A DNA stretch of 64,000 bases from Symploca sp. SIO1C2 (GTDB lineage: Bacteria; Cyanobacteriota; Cyanobacteriia; Cyanobacteriales; Coleofasciculaceae). A program made the translations under genes and the position numbers. Within the stretch, counting starts at the first letter, position 1; every line of letters begins with the position of its first letter. Below, piece by piece: positions 19,401-27,663 of this stretch. The notes below the pieces were generated by a model that made no database searches, was not told the DNA's origin, and saw only the letters and a list, made by a program, of their open reading frames with translations. The stretch is from assembly GCA_010672925.1 (NCBI GenBank), contig JAAHFP010000011.1:1-64000 (forward strand), written 5' to 3'.

Positions 19401-22400
19401 CGGACAAAATGGACTTTGAGAGGCAAACGAGTTGAGGATTTAATCAATTTGCCCCCAATGACCGAGCCCTACAAGTTAGCCGCAATGCGTATCATCTTTA
19501 TTGTGGGCTCAGCTATCTATGTAGCAGTACCGGAACTAGTGCCATTGATTGTGTTTAAACAAGTCAATTTATCGGTTAACTATGGAAATACTTCTAAATC
19601 TATCTATGCCTATACGGGTTACGGCATAATTTTGGGCTCTTTTATGGGTGATATTGAGACAGGGTATCAATTTGGTCAACTGGCTCTTAGTCTGTTCAAT
19701 AAGTTTAATGCTCAAGAACTAAAAGCGAGAATCTATTTGATAGTTAATGACCTAATCAAACATTCTCAGGAACATCTCACAGAGACTTTACAGCCTTTAA
19801 AATTAGCCTATGCTAGTGGACTAGAAACGGGAGATTTAGAATTTGCTGCCCTTTCTGCCAATGCTTACTGCTACCATGCCTATTTAGTCGGTAAGGAACT
19901 GGGTAAATTGGAACAAGAGATGGCAAGTTACAGTGATGTTATCAGTCAACTCAAGCAAGAAACCGCTCTTCATTTTCTACAAATCTGGCAACAGGTAGTT
20001 CTGAATTTGTTGAGAGACTATGGGGGAGCTGAGGAAGCTGAGGAGGCTGAGGGAGATAAGAGAGATAAGGGAGACAAGGAAGATATATATAATTACCAAT
20101 TCCCAAACAATAAACAACAAACAACAAATAACAAACAACAAATAACAAATTTAATTGGTAAAGCCTACAACGAACAGAAAATGTTACCCCTGCATCAGCA
20201 GGTTAATGACCAGACAGCAATATTTCTTGTCTATTTCAATAAACTTTTCCTCTGTTACCTCTTTGGGGAGTACGAACAAGCAGTAAAAAATGCAACGATA
20301 ACCGAAAAATATTTAGATGGGGGATTGGGAGCGATAACGATTGCTGTCTTCTATTGTTACTACTCCCTTGCTCTACTCGCAGTATGTGACACAACTACAA
20401 CAAACAAGCAAAAACGCCCACTTCAACAAGTAGTTGCCAACCAGAAAAAACTGCGAAAATTGGCACAAGCTGCGCCGATGAATCATGGGCACAAATTTTA
20501 TCTAGTGGAGGCAGAGCGCTATCGCATTCTCAGACAAGAAGCCAAGGCTATAGACTATTATGATCGTGCCATTGCCCTAGCACAAGAAAATGGATATATC
20601 AATGAAGAAGCACTAGCACAAGAGTTAGCTGCTAAGTCTTATTTAGCTCAAGGGAAGACAACTATTGCCTCTGCCTACATGCTCAAAGCCCGTTATGCTT
20701 ACCTCCTCTGGGGAGCTACAGCTAAAGTCAAAGATTTGGAGACCAACTATCCCCAGTTGCTAGCTACAACATCAGCGCCAGCAAGCATCGGAATTCAAGA
20801 TACTAAAGTTACTCGTTTAACATCCGATGGTAGTTCAGGAGAAGCCTTAGATTTAGCTACAGTTATGAAGGCTAGTCAAGCGATTTCTGGTGAAATTGTG
20901 CTAGATAAGCTACTAGCTAAGTTAATGGAACTGGTGATGGAGAATGCGGGAGCACAAAAAGGAGTTCTCATCTTAGCACAGCAAGGTAAGTTGATGATTG
21001 AGGCTACGGGGGAAGTTCAGACAAAGGAAGTTAAGGTGCTACAATCGCTTCCCCTGGAAAAGAGTGAAGATCTACCTAAAGCAATTGTCAATTATGTAGC
21101 TAGAACCCAGTCAGATGTAGTCTTAAGCGATGCTTATCATGAAGGTATCTTTACTACCGAACCCTATATCAAAAAAAATCACTCGAAGTCGATTTTATGT
21201 GTGCCAATTATCAATCAAGGCAAGCTGATTGGTATCCTGTATCTAGAGAATAATCTCACCACCGCTGCTTTTACTCCCCAGAGAATAGCAGTACTGCAAG
21301 TTCTCTCCTCCCAAGCAGCAATTTCCCTAGAAAATGCCCTCTTGTATCGAACCCTCGAACAAAAAGTTCAGGAGCGCACAGCTCAGTTAAAGCAAAAAAA
21401 TGAACTAATTCGCCAGGTATTTGGACGCTACCTCACCGATGAAGTGGTCTCCAATTTACTCGAAACTCCTGAAGGATTAAAACTTGGTGGCGAAAGAAGG
21501 GAAATTACCATCCTTACCTCAGATTTAAGAGGATTTACCGCTACCTCTGAGCGATTATCCCCGGAAGAAGTGGTGACCATCCTCAATATTTATCTGGAAT
21601 CAATGGCGGAGATTATTACTCAGTATCAGGGAACGATTGATGAATTTATGGGGGATGGAATTTTAGTCCTCTTTGGTGCTCCTAATGCCAGAGAAGATGA
21701 TGCAGTCAGAGCTGTCGCTTGTGCTGTTGCCATGCAGTTAGCCATGAAGTCAGTCAATGAAAAAATGCAGGAGCAGGGTTTACCAACCCTAGAAATGGGT
21801 ATTGGTATTAATACAGGAGAAGTAGTAGTAGGAAATATCGGTTCAGAAAAACGGACTAAATACGGTGTAGTTGGCAGCCAGGTGAACCTAACTTTCCGCA
21901 TCGAATCCTATACAACTGGTGGTCAAATTTTGATTGCAGAGCAAACTTTTAAAGAGGCTCAACCACTGCTGCAAATCAATCAACAAAAGCAGGTACAACC
22001 AAAAGGAATTGATCACCCAATCACCATTTATGATGTCGGAGGTATTGGTGGGGAATATAACCTCTTTCTCTCTCCAGAAGAAGAGATACTCAAACCCCTA
22101 CCTCAAAAAATTCCTTTGCAATACACGATTGTGGAAAATAAGCAGGTTGGCAATATCAGTTTCCTGGGAAATTTAGTCCAACTATCAGCCAAGGTAGCTT
22201 TAGTTAGCTGTGAACCAATAGATGGAAACCCACCACTAAAGTCTTTGAGTAATATCAAGCTTAATTTATTAACCCAAAACTCCCAAGGGGAAGTCAGTGA
22301 AGATATTTATGCCAAGGTTTTGGAAAGGCCAGCACAACCGGGGAGTTTTTATATCTCTTTTACTGCTCAACCTCCAGCTGTTAAAGCCAAGCTTGAAGAA

Positions 22401-22430
22401 CTCTACCGTTCCCTTGACAGTGTTCGTTAG
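16404..22430 (+). CDS. giant Ser/Thr kinase - AAA ATPase - GAF - class III cyclase regulator
   Basis: A 2008-residue multidomain sensor. Residues 1-290 form a Hanks-type kinase (catalytic loop HKDLNPAN near 131, then DFGMA). An AAA-type ATPase follows with Walker A GYAGIGKSA near 412 and Walker B VIFLDDLQWAD near 540. Then come a long helical/TPR-like stretch (to about 1450), a GAF domain (about 1485-1640), a short coiled linker and a class III nucleotide cyclase domain (about 1700-1860, metal Asp in TSDLRGF and FMGDGILVLFG). The last 130 residues look PilZ-like. It likely turns an unknown signal into phosphorylation and cAMP output. Four low-complexity insertions sit in frame (residues about 237-249, 338-404, 752-793, 1208-1250), one of them within the kinase C-lobe. 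Activity of the kinase part is therefore uncertain. Confidence 0.92.
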   Translation: MITLSGYQILSTVSENDHTLVYRGMREQDQQPVILKLLKQDYPTPSQLSQYQQEYEITHSLNLDGVIKAYSLEKYQQTLVIVFEDFGGESLRVLLNQRIKAGKGVLSLKKFLNMAIQIADSLGSIHAANIIHKDLNPANILVNSATEQLKIIDFGMATILSQEHTSVNNPHILEGTLAYISPEQTGRMNRSLDYRSDFYSLGVTLYELLTHQLPCEATDALELVHYHIAKQPVPPIEGRRQEAEGRREEIPGVVSDIVMKLLAKNAEERYQSAWGLKADLKECFRQLATTGKIEPFPLGAQDISDKFQIPQKLYGREQEITALLAAFERVSGSSSSVISSQVEYLHFGENKAESRGQRAEGKEKGCKLKGNDNCLSELDISPSSEEQNQQPTTNNQKPTTNNKGQSELMLVAGYAGIGKSALVREIYKPITQKRGYFISGKFEQFQRNLPYLGMIKAFQELVEQLLTEPEAELGLWREKILAALGSNAQVIIEVIPEVELIVGKQPQVPDLSDTESQNRFNLVFQNFIEVFTNSKYPLVIFLDDLQWADGASWKLMQLLMSSSVTGLFVIGAYRDNEVGKAHPLKLMLEELRTIGVTVNHIWLSPLNFTAVNQLITDTLKGNLEQTKELAALVLRKTQGNPFFVKEFLKSLQETGLLYFDRHQITWNWNFEQIQAQGFTDNVVELMTSKIQKLPAPTQKVLQLAACIGNQFELEMLAMVNTTSLEETAACLWETVEEGLVVPLGDAYKLIELKRKQNNEKLFPPASCLLPPVPLLGGVRGGFLPSLRQRLGQTALQSENLVEYQFAHDRIQQAAYSLIPKQQKQTIHWQIGQILWQNTPTQQQQAKIFDIVNQLNLGSELIPSQLEQDQLAELNLQAGKKAKASAAYEPALNYLEIASGLLRQDRWKTQYQLTLEIYVNLASTAYLCGNFQQMEKLVHIVLHQGKTLLDKVQVYEIQIEAYIAQNQLLEAAKTALSVLKLLGINLPEKPNKLQVLLGFLRTKWTLRGKRVEDLINLPPMTEPYKLAAMRIIFIVGSAIYVAVPELVPLIVFKQVNLSVNYGNTSKSIYAYTGYGIILGSFMGDIETGYQFGQLALSLFNKFNAQELKARIYLIVNDLIKHSQEHLTETLQPLKLAYASGLETGDLEFAALSANAYCYHAYLVGKELGKLEQEMASYSDVISQLKQETALHFLQIWQQVVLNLLRDYGGAEEAEEAEGDKRDKGDKEDIYNYQFPNNKQQTTNNKQQITNLIGKAYNEQKMLPLHQQVNDQTAIFLVYFNKLFLCYLFGEYEQAVKNATITEKYLDGGLGAITIAVFYCYYSLALLAVCDTTTTNKQKRPLQQVVANQKKLRKLAQAAPMNHGHKFYLVEAERYRILRQEAKAIDYYDRAIALAQENGYINEEALAQELAAKSYLAQGKTTIASAYMLKARYAYLLWGATAKVKDLETNYPQLLATTSAPASIGIQDTKVTRLTSDGSSGEALDLATVMKASQAISGEIVLDKLLAKLMELVMENAGAQKGVLILAQQGKLMIEATGEVQTKEVKVLQSLPLEKSEDLPKAIVNYVARTQSDVVLSDAYHEGIFTTEPYIKKNHSKSILCVPIINQGKLIGILYLENNLTTAAFTPQRIAVLQVLSSQAAISLENALLYRTLEQKVQERTAQLKQKNELIRQVFGRYLTDEVVSNLLETPEGLKLGGERREITILTSDLRGFTATSERLSPEEVVTILNIYLESMAEIITQYQGTIDEFMGDGILVLFGAPNAREDDAVRAVACAVAMQLAMKSVNEKMQEQGLPTLEMGIGINTGEVVVGNIGSEKRTKYGVVGSQVNLTFRIESYTTGGQILIAEQTFKEAQPLLQINQQKQVQPKGIDHPITIYDVGGIGGEYNLFLSPEEEILKPLPQKIPLQYTIVENKQVGNISFLGNLVQLSAKVALVSCEPIDGNPPLKSLSNIKLNLLTQNSQGEVSEDIYAKVLERPAQPGSFYISFTAQPPAVKAKLEELYRSLDSVR
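17415..17542 (+). repeat. 128-bp MITE-like element, copy A (in frame inside kinase gene)
   Basis: Begins ATATCAAGTCAGG and ends CCGAACTTGATAT, i.e. imperfect terminal inverted repeats. The inside holds GGTTGAATACTTACACTTTGG, then GGCAGAGGGCAGAGGGCAG units. An equally long copy lies at 59932-60059, and a left-end fragment at 28026-28078. The core without the outermost A and T is 126 bp, a multiple of three. The kinase frame passes through and reads V-E-Y-L-H-F ... C-L-S-E-L-D-I. Confidence 0.85.
17560..17622 (+). repeat. CAACAACCAA-type low-complexity tract in kinase gene
   Basis: Directly after copy A comes a run of CAACAACC/AACAAATAAC units translated as Gln/Pro/Thr/Asn. The same sequence type occurs in the ketosynthase gene and three times in cobN. 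It is in frame. Confidence 0.75.
18670..18775 (+). repeat. CCTGCCTCCTGCCTCC and CCCTCCTTGGAGGGG repeats in kinase gene
   Basis: A CCTCCTGCCT run (the complement of the GGCAGGAGG family) is followed by the hairpin-forming CCCCTCCTTGGAGGGG and GTTAGGGGTGGG. It is in frame with the kinase gene and translates to a Pro/Leu then Gly/Val-rich stretch. It interrupts the ATPase-associated helical region. Confidence 0.7.
20025..20152 (+). repeat. inverted copy of the composite repeat in kinase gene
   Basis: Blocks in order: GAGGAAGCTGAGGAGGCTGA, then GGGAGATAAGAGAGATAAGG with GGAGACAAGG, then CCAATTCCC, then AAACAACAAACAACAAATAAC. This is the reverse complement order of the composite at 807-985 and in cobN. 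It is in frame, encoding Glu/Ala, Gly-Asp-Lys and Asn/Gln/Thr-rich segments. Confidence 0.8.
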
Positions 22431-22543
22431 GGTTGGCTGAAAAAGCACCGGGGAAGCTAGGGGAGAAGCAGGACAGTTAAGATTGTTGCAGTGGGCTATA
22501 AAGAGCACAACGATCTGTTCATCCGAGGCGAGAGAGTGGAGCT

Positions 22544-22795
22544 ATGAGAACCCTTGATTTACGTCAAAATCCAATGAGTTTAGAAGAGTTATTGCAGGTT
22601 GCAAGCAATGAAACTGTTCTCATCCTCAGTGACGATGGGAACGAATACATTTTGGAAGCAGCCGATGCGTTTGAACAAGAGGTGGCTGAATTAGCGAAAA
22701 GTCAGAGATTTATGGCTTTCCTTGCTGAACGTTCAAAGGAAGCAGGCAAAACATCTTTGGATGAGATAGAACGTCGTTTGGCACAAGCCGAGTGA
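22544..22795 (+). CDS. orphan type II antitoxin-like protein
   Basis: An 83-residue acidic protein with the pattern of small cyanobacterial antitoxins: MRTLDLRQNPMSLEELLQVA, then a beta-rich LILSDDGNEYILE and a helical C-terminus SQRFMAFLAERS ... IERRLAQAE that would bind a toxin. No toxin gene follows; the next 200 bp have no credible open frame. It may be an orphan, or its toxin may be elsewhere. It follows the kinase gene by 113 bp on the same strand. Confidence 0.7.
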   Translation: MRTLDLRQNPMSLEELLQVASNETVLILSDDGNEYILEAADAFEQEVAELAKSQRFMAFLAERSKEAGKTSLDEIERRLAQAE

Positions 22796-23005
22796 TATTC
22801 CTCATAAAAACGTGCCATAAACAGCTCTCCCGTACTTGTGGTGGAAACTCCGGTATTTGTGATAGCTTCCTCGAAAATATATTCCTGTCATCCTTGCTGT
22901 GTAAGGAATATAGAAATGATAACATCAGCTTATCACCCTATGTACTAGAGAGCCATATCTACTACTAATCAATTGTAACTCTAGTGGTAATGTAATCAAC
23001 GCGGC

Positions 23006-24232
23006 CTAAACAAGTGCTAGGCTGGGTTTAGTCAGGGCAGGTACGATGCGATCGCTAGCCATTCTTGCACCAGAAAGATTGCGGGCGACGGGTCCAACCT
23101 GTAAAGCTGCTAACCCTCCCATAACGAATAATTCACAACGAGGCCAACGAAGATAAGCATCAAGAACCGGCAAACCATTAACAATTGCAGTGGGAAAACT
23201 ATCCAAAACTTCTCTTAGCATCGGATTTGCCCTCACCTCTAACTTCGTTCCCGTTCCCAGCCAGATGCGAGTGCACTGATACTCTGCACCATCATGGCAG
23301 CGAACCTGCCAATAGTCATCCTGCCATATCGCTTCAACAATTTGGCACTGCTCATGGAGCGAAATTTTTCCCTTGCGGCAGGCACGCCTTAGCTGCATCA
23401 TTATTGCTGGAGTGAGAGAACCCCCATTTCGAGCCTGTTGAATCATCTGCCAACGTTTTTGCCAATCTGTTTCCGCCGAAAATTTCTTCAAATATTTAGG
23501 TCCTAGCCAGCCTGGATCAGCATCAAATAACTTTTCTTGAAAATCCCTTCGTGCCATTAGTCTGACCTGGGCACCACGAGCCACTGCTCCCACTGCCAAG
23601 TGACCGGACGTTAATCCACCTCCCACAATCAGAACTCGTTCTCCCGCCAGTGAGCAGGAACGCAAATCAACATCATGAGAATGACTCAGCCGGTCTTGAG
23701 GATAGGGTGTACTGATCTGACTCACCCAATCCGGCAAGTGGGGAGTGCCGCCTCCTGTGGCCATAACCACACGTCTAGCAATGACGGAATCCCCATTGTC
23801 TAGCCAGAGGCGAAAGTAAATCTTCCTCATTTGGGTTATGGGTTCAAGGCGAGTAACTCGGGTTGGAACGATACATTTATCCAATTGCTGCTTGTTGATG
23901 AGGTGCAAGCAAAAATCCTGAAAAAGCTGAGTACCAGGTAAGTCGTAAGGGGGATGAAGTTCTGTAGGGCGAGATTCGGCAAAACTCCGCAGTGCAAAGG
24001 GATTGGGGTCGGGATGGTGAACAGCAGGAGACCTGAGATGAGGAATTTCTAAAGCGGCAAAAGCGTGAAACCACTGGCTCATCCATTGACCACTCTGATC
24101 AAAAACTAAAAACTTACCCTGCATCTTCTGAGATTTTTGCAGGAGATGAGAGACTAAGGTTAGGGCATGGGGACCAGCACCAATGATGGCAATGTTAATC
24201 TTTTTAGGTAGAGGTGCCGAAGTATATACCAT
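23006..24232 (-). CDS. FAD/NAD(P)-binding oxidoreductase (lysine/ornithine N-hydroxylase-like)
   Basis: A 408-residue two-dinucleotide flavoprotein. The FAD site is IAIIGAGPHALTLVSHLL near the start; the NADPH site is RVLIVGGGLTSGHLAVGAVA near residue 200; an ATGGGTPHLPDW motif separates them. Layout and the WFHAFAALEIPHLRSP stretch recall the SidA/IucD-like N-hydroxylating monooxygenases and relatives, some of which serve metallophore synthesis. The substrate cannot be named. It is divergent from the CobW-like gene, and the 79-bp gap holds a Fur/Zur-type operator (24251-24265), so both are probably induced together by metal shortage. Confidence 0.8.
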   Translation of the reverse strand: MVYTSAPLPKKINIAIIGAGPHALTLVSHLLQKSQKMQGKFLVFDQSGQWMSQWFHAFAALEIPHLRSPAVHHPDPNPFALRSFAESRPTELHPPYDLPGTQLFQDFCLHLINKQQLDKCIVPTRVTRLEPITQMRKIYFRLWLDNGDSVIARRVVMATGGGTPHLPDWVSQISTPYPQDRLSHSHDVDLRSCSLAGERVLIVGGGLTSGHLAVGAVARGAQVRLMARRDFQEKLFDADPGWLGPKYLKKFSAETDWQKRWQMIQQARNGGSLTPAIMMQLRRACRKGKISLHEQCQIVEAIWQDDYWQVRCHDGAEYQCTRIWLGTGTKLEVRANPMLREVLDSFPTAIVNGLPVLDAYLRWPRCELFVMGGLAALQVGPVARNLSGARMASDRIVPALTKPSLALV

Positions 24233-24250
24233 GCAAAATTAAACTTTTTA

Positions 24251-24265
24251 AAATAATGATTATCA
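24251..24265. promoter_or_regulatory. Fur/Zur-type operator between flavoprotein and CobW-like genes
   Basis: AAATAATGATTATCA, whose complement TGATAATCATTATTT fits the cyanobacterial 7-1-7 pattern TGATAATNATTATCA with two end mismatches. Its position in a 79-bp divergent spacer, next to a COG0523 gene, makes Zur the more likely regulator, but Fur cannot be excluded. Confidence 0.7.
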
Positions 24266-24311
24266 TTTGAATTCTATTCTAGAATAACAGTCATTACCCA
24301 AAATATTATCC

Positions 24312-25067
24312 ATGATTATTGCTGTCGCTGGTTTACCGGGAACAGGGAAAACCACTTGGATTAGACAACAGCTAGCTATTGCCAACCAACCAGTACAGTA
24401 TTTCAGTCCTGGTTCTGATCCAGTTCCCATTGACATGACCTGTATTGCTGCTGAGTTTCCCAATATCAAAATTCTGACAGAAGCTGAGGGAGACCAATTG
24501 CTCAAATTGGCTAGCCTTGAGTCGATTACTTATATAGAACTAGGTTTTCATGTGGATTTAGCGTCAATCGAGCCAGTATTATCTGCGTTAGATGGCTTCT
24601 CAGTTCATCGCGTTGCCTTGATGCCACCAAATACACAAGATACAGGATGGCACAGTTGGGCTTCAGAGGTTGTGCCAGGAGTTCCAGTGGAACCAACAGG
24701 AGAAAAAACTGAGCTTTGGCGAGCGCCAATCAGTGGTCAAATTTTAGACCCCGCAAGCCTGGATATTTTTTGGTACGAGTTAACTCAAGGAGCCTATGGC
24801 AAGATTAACCGAACCAAGGGTATTTTTGAGCTAGCTGATGGACGAGCATTTTACTTTGATTTTGTGGCAGGAATTCCTGATAGTAGCTACACCGAGTTAA
24901 CTGTTCCCCGTTGGTTAGAAGGACGTCCTGAGCGCTTTAGTGGGATTGAAGTTTTAGGTGTTGAGTTAGACCGGGAAGCGATTGCCCAAACCCTCAAAGA
25001 TTGTTGTTTATCCGATGCTACAATTCAGTACTATCAACAACAAATTAAAGAATCATTAGCCATTTAA
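24312..25067 (+). CDS. CobW/COG0523-like P-loop protein, short form
   Basis: A 251-residue protein with a Walker A at the very N-terminus (AVAGLPGTGKTTWI) and a C-terminal half resembling the CobW C domain (YGKINRTKGIFELADGRAFY ... WLEGRPERFSGIEVLGVELD). COG0523 proteins act as GTP-dependent metallochaperones, often for zinc. This one is shorter than the usual 320-400 residues. It also lacks an evident CxCC metal motif and an NKxD guanine motif, so its GTPase mechanism is uncertain. It is followed 20 bp later by a metallophosphoesterase, probably in one operon, behind a Zur-type box. Confidence 0.8.
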   Translation: MIIAVAGLPGTGKTTWIRQQLAIANQPVQYFSPGSDPVPIDMTCIAAEFPNIKILTEAEGDQLLKLASLESITYIELGFHVDLASIEPVLSALDGFSVHRVALMPPNTQDTGWHSWASEVVPGVPVEPTGEKTELWRAPISGQILDPASLDIFWYELTQGAYGKINRTKGIFELADGRAFYFDFVAGIPDSSYTELTVPRWLEGRPERFSGIEVLGVELDREAIAQTLKDCCLSDATIQYYQQQIKESLAI

Positions 25068-25087
25068 GATAAAGATCTAGAGGAAGT

Positions 25088-25897
25088 ATGAAAGTCGCTG
25101 TTATCTCCTGCATTCACGGTAATTATGAAGCATTAGATGCTGTTTTGTTGGATATCGATCACCAAAAAGCTGACAAAATTTTTTGTGTGGGGGACTTAGT
25201 AGGTTATGGACCTTATCCCAATGCTGTAGTCGAACAAATTCGCTCTTTGGATATTCCCACTTGCCAGGGATGTTGGGATGAGGATGTCGTAGAAGGACTA
25301 AATGCTTGCGAATGTTCCTATCCTTCACTCTTAGCAGAAAAACGCGGACGCCTTGCTCATGAATGGACTAATGAGCAAATTTACCCCGAAACACGAGAAT
25401 TTTTGGCTCAACTGCCCCATACCCTAAAAGAGGGCAACATGTGTTTTGTTCATGGTAGCCCTCACAGCAACCACGAGTATTTGTTACCGGAATTAGACGC
25501 TTTCTTAGCTGCTGAAAGAGTCATTGCCACAGGTGCTGACGTACTTTTCTGCGGTCATACCCATGTTCCTTATGTCCGCAACTTAGATTCTAGTCAACTG
25601 CAAGTCAGAGTGAATGCCGCAGGCAAGCAACAGGAACAAACCTTTAGTAATTCTCTCAAACGCATTGTCAATGTGGGTTCAGTCGGGGAACCACGTCACG
25701 GGCGTCCGAATGCCACTTATGTGATCTACGATACCGATACTGAACAGGTAACTCTGCGAGAAGTTGAGTACGACTATCAAAAAACCTGTACCGCGATCAT
25801 TAATAAAGGCTTACCTGCGATTTTTGCTTGGCGTCTAGCACGAGGGTTAGAGTTTGCCGAAAAAGCAGATGATCCAACTCATGTATGTGCAAGATAA
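25088..25897 (+). CDS. metallophosphoesterase (calcineurin-like), altered metal ligands
   Basis: A 269-residue calcineurin-like phosphoesterase. Motifs in order: SCIHGN (usual D-x-H with Asp replaced by Cys), VGDLVGYGPYP (GD), GCWDED (usual GNHD/E altered), FVHGSPHS and GHTHVP (GHxH intact). It is probably a phosphatase or phosphodiesterase with a modified two-metal centre; the Cys could suit a zinc ligand, but that is speculation. It lies 20 bp after the CobW-like gene, with an AGAGGAAGT ribosome site, so co-transcription is likely. A second, more degenerate paralogue follows at 26089. Confidence 0.82.
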   Translation: MKVAVISCIHGNYEALDAVLLDIDHQKADKIFCVGDLVGYGPYPNAVVEQIRSLDIPTCQGCWDEDVVEGLNACECSYPSLLAEKRGRLAHEWTNEQIYPETREFLAQLPHTLKEGNMCFVHGSPHSNHEYLLPELDAFLAAERVIATGADVLFCGHTHVPYVRNLDSSQLQVRVNAAGKQQEQTFSNSLKRIVNVGSVGEPRHGRPNATYVIYDTDTEQVTLREVEYDYQKTCTAIINKGLPAIFAWRLARGLEFAEKADDPTHVCAR

Positions 25898-26088
25898 ATG
25901 GCTAATAGCTAATTGATAATGGCTAATGGCTAATTGATACAGCGCTTCGCGCTGTTACGAGGTACAGTAAAATCGACGATGAAAAAATCTATCAAATCTT
26001 GATAACTTATTCAGGTGTACCTGATTGCAGCGGTAAGCGCTGTAATGAATCCTAGCCACTTTTGAATTACAAAAAATTTCGTGTAATA
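25898..26088. repeat. GGCTAATGGCTAATTGATA short repeats
   Basis: Between the two phosphoesterase genes there are four or so GCTAAT(A/G)GCTAATTGATA units (25900-25940), an AGCGCTTCGCGCT hairpin near 25942, and an AGCGGTAAGCGCT element near 26030. No gene. Confidence 0.55.
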
Positions 26089-26823
26089 ATGATTAGTAAC
26101 TGGGTAATTTTAAGTGGCATCGAAGGCAACTTGGCTGCCTATGAAGCTGTTCAAGCTGATATCAAACATCGGCAAAAATGGGTAGAAAATATCTATATTT
26201 TGGGAGACTTTATTGGACTCACGCCTGAAAGTGAGTCGGTGGTGCAGCGGATTAGGAACCCAAAACCTGGTGAACTTCCTCCCCAAGTTTGTACGGGTTG
26301 GTGGGAAGAGCAATGCCTGATTCTTTATGGGTTGGGCACTACCGGTGAACCGAATCAACTGATCAAAGAATATGGTGCTGATGCAGTCCAATCCCTGTGG
26401 AATAGTGTTTCTCGAAAAAGTATTGAATGGATTCGTACTCTAGATTTCGGCTTTTTTGAACTCGATTGCTTGCTGATTCATGGCAGTAGCTTGAGCGTAG
26501 ATGATAAGCTGACTCCTCAAACCCCTCCTTGGCAGATGTGCGATCGCTTGATGCGTATAGGGGCAAATAACTTGTTTTGTGGGCGGGCTGGTTTAGCCTT
26601 TGAATACGAACTGCAAGGGGGTTCCGTATCCTCAACGGTAACAACTCTTGAGGGTGAACAGCAGGCTCAGACAGCGACAGCATCTCCCCGTCGAGTCATT
26701 GGCGTGGGTAATGTGGGAAGAGAACCCGGTAAAGCTACTTATACTCTTTATTCCCCAGATACAAACCGCGTAGAATTTCGGACAGTGCGTTATGGGGTTG
26801 GAAAGGGATTTCAAGCTTATTAA
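26089..26823 (+). CDS. degenerate metallophosphoesterase paralogue (likely pseudoenzyme)
   Basis: A 244-residue relative of the upstream phosphoesterase, starting at ATG 26089 (MISNWVILSGIEGN); an upstream TTG at 26062 is in frame but adds only nine poorly fitting residues. Comparing motifs: D-x-H is now G-I-E, GD is kept (LGDFIG), GNHD is GWWEE, HG is kept (IHGSS), and GHTH is CGRAG. Most metal ligands are therefore lost while the fold and gene order are kept. It may be a regulatory or scaffold partner of the intact paralogue. The frame is clean, so it is not simply decaying. Confidence 0.75.
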   Translation: MISNWVILSGIEGNLAAYEAVQADIKHRQKWVENIYILGDFIGLTPESESVVQRIRNPKPGELPPQVCTGWWEEQCLILYGLGTTGEPNQLIKEYGADAVQSLWNSVSRKSIEWIRTLDFGFFELDCLLIHGSSLSVDDKLTPQTPPWQMCDRLMRIGANNLFCGRAGLAFEYELQGGSVSSTVTTLEGEQQAQTATASPRRVIGVGNVGREPGKATYTLYSPDTNRVEFRTVRYGVGKGFQAY

Positions 26824-27029
26824 GGAAGCGCCAAAACTATTTCACCCTCACGGCACTGCAGCGGAAGGATAGGCGATCGCTTGTTTCTTAGTCAAATTTC
26901 TCTTCCGCTACTGAGCTAAACCGTTAGGATCAGGTATATCCGAAACAGTTATGAGTTTCAACGTTTGCCCGGTTAAAATGAAAAAATGATAACTTCGTTT
27001 CACCAAGCCTCAGACAAGGAGATTCTCAA

Positions 27030-27248
27030 ATGCCATTAGTTGAGCTCATGTCACAAATCCAGGTACTTCCAAAAATTGACAAACTTCGGCTTATGCAGTT
27101 CCTTGCTACAGAGCTAGTTAAGGAAGAAAATGCAAATTTCTTTGTTGCGAACCAAGAGTATCCGGTCTGGTCACCGCACAATTGTTCTGAGGCTGCTAAT
27201 GTCTTGATGAATCTTCTGGCAACGAAGCAGCAAGAGAAGAATGGTTGA
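27030..27248 (+). CDS. small partner protein of retropepsin-like gene
   Basis: A 72-residue protein: helical N-terminal half (VELMSQIQVLPKIDKLRLMQ) and a middle with EYPVWSPHNCSEAANVL. It has a good AAGGAG ribosome site 10 bp upstream and overlaps the next gene by 8 bp, so the two are translated as a unit. Such small proteins frequently precede aspartic-protease-like genes in cyanobacteria. Function unknown. Confidence 0.65.
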   Translation: MPLVELMSQIQVLPKIDKLRLMQFLATELVKEENANFFVANQEYPVWSPHNCSEAANVLMNLLATKQQEKNG

Positions 27249-27663
27249 CGCTCAAAGATTTCCTTACAAGATCATCGACAGCAACCTTGGTATGGTTGAT
27301 CGAATGCCATACCTGCCTTTGACTCTTAGCTTTCATGGTCAATCCTCGAACGTCGAGGGATTATTAGATACAGGCGCTAGCGTAAATGTTCTACCATACG
27401 AGTTGGGAACGCAACTGGGTTTAATCTGGGAAAATGAAACACTCTCAGTTCTATTAGCAGGAAATCTGGCTCGATTTGAAGCTCGTGCGGTGGTTGTTGC
27501 CGCACAAATCAGTTCTTTTCCCACTGTTGATCTCGCATTTGCTTGGACACAAGCACCAAATGTGCCTTTAATTTTGGGACAAGCTAATTTCTTCTGTGAG
27601 TTTGATGTTTGCTTTTTCCGTGCGCGTTCTGAATTTGAAATCCGTCCCAAGCAGATTGATTAG
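27241..27663 (+). CDS. retropepsin-like (clan AA) aspartic protease
   Basis: A 140-residue protein with the aspartic protease active-site motif LLDTGASVNVLPYELG near residue 41 and a second-half PLILGQANFFCEFDV that matches the hydrophobic-hydrophobic-Gly segment of retropepsins. One active-site motif means it would act as a homodimer, as retroviral proteases do. It overlaps its small partner by 8 bp. Native substrates are unknown; the partner might be the target or a regulator. Confidence 0.75.
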   Translation: MVDAQRFPYKIIDSNLGMVDRMPYLPLTLSFHGQSSNVEGLLDTGASVNVLPYELGTQLGLIWENETLSVLLAGNLARFEARAVVVAAQISSFPTVDLAFAWTQAPNVPLILGQANFFCEFDVCFFRARSEFEIRPKQID

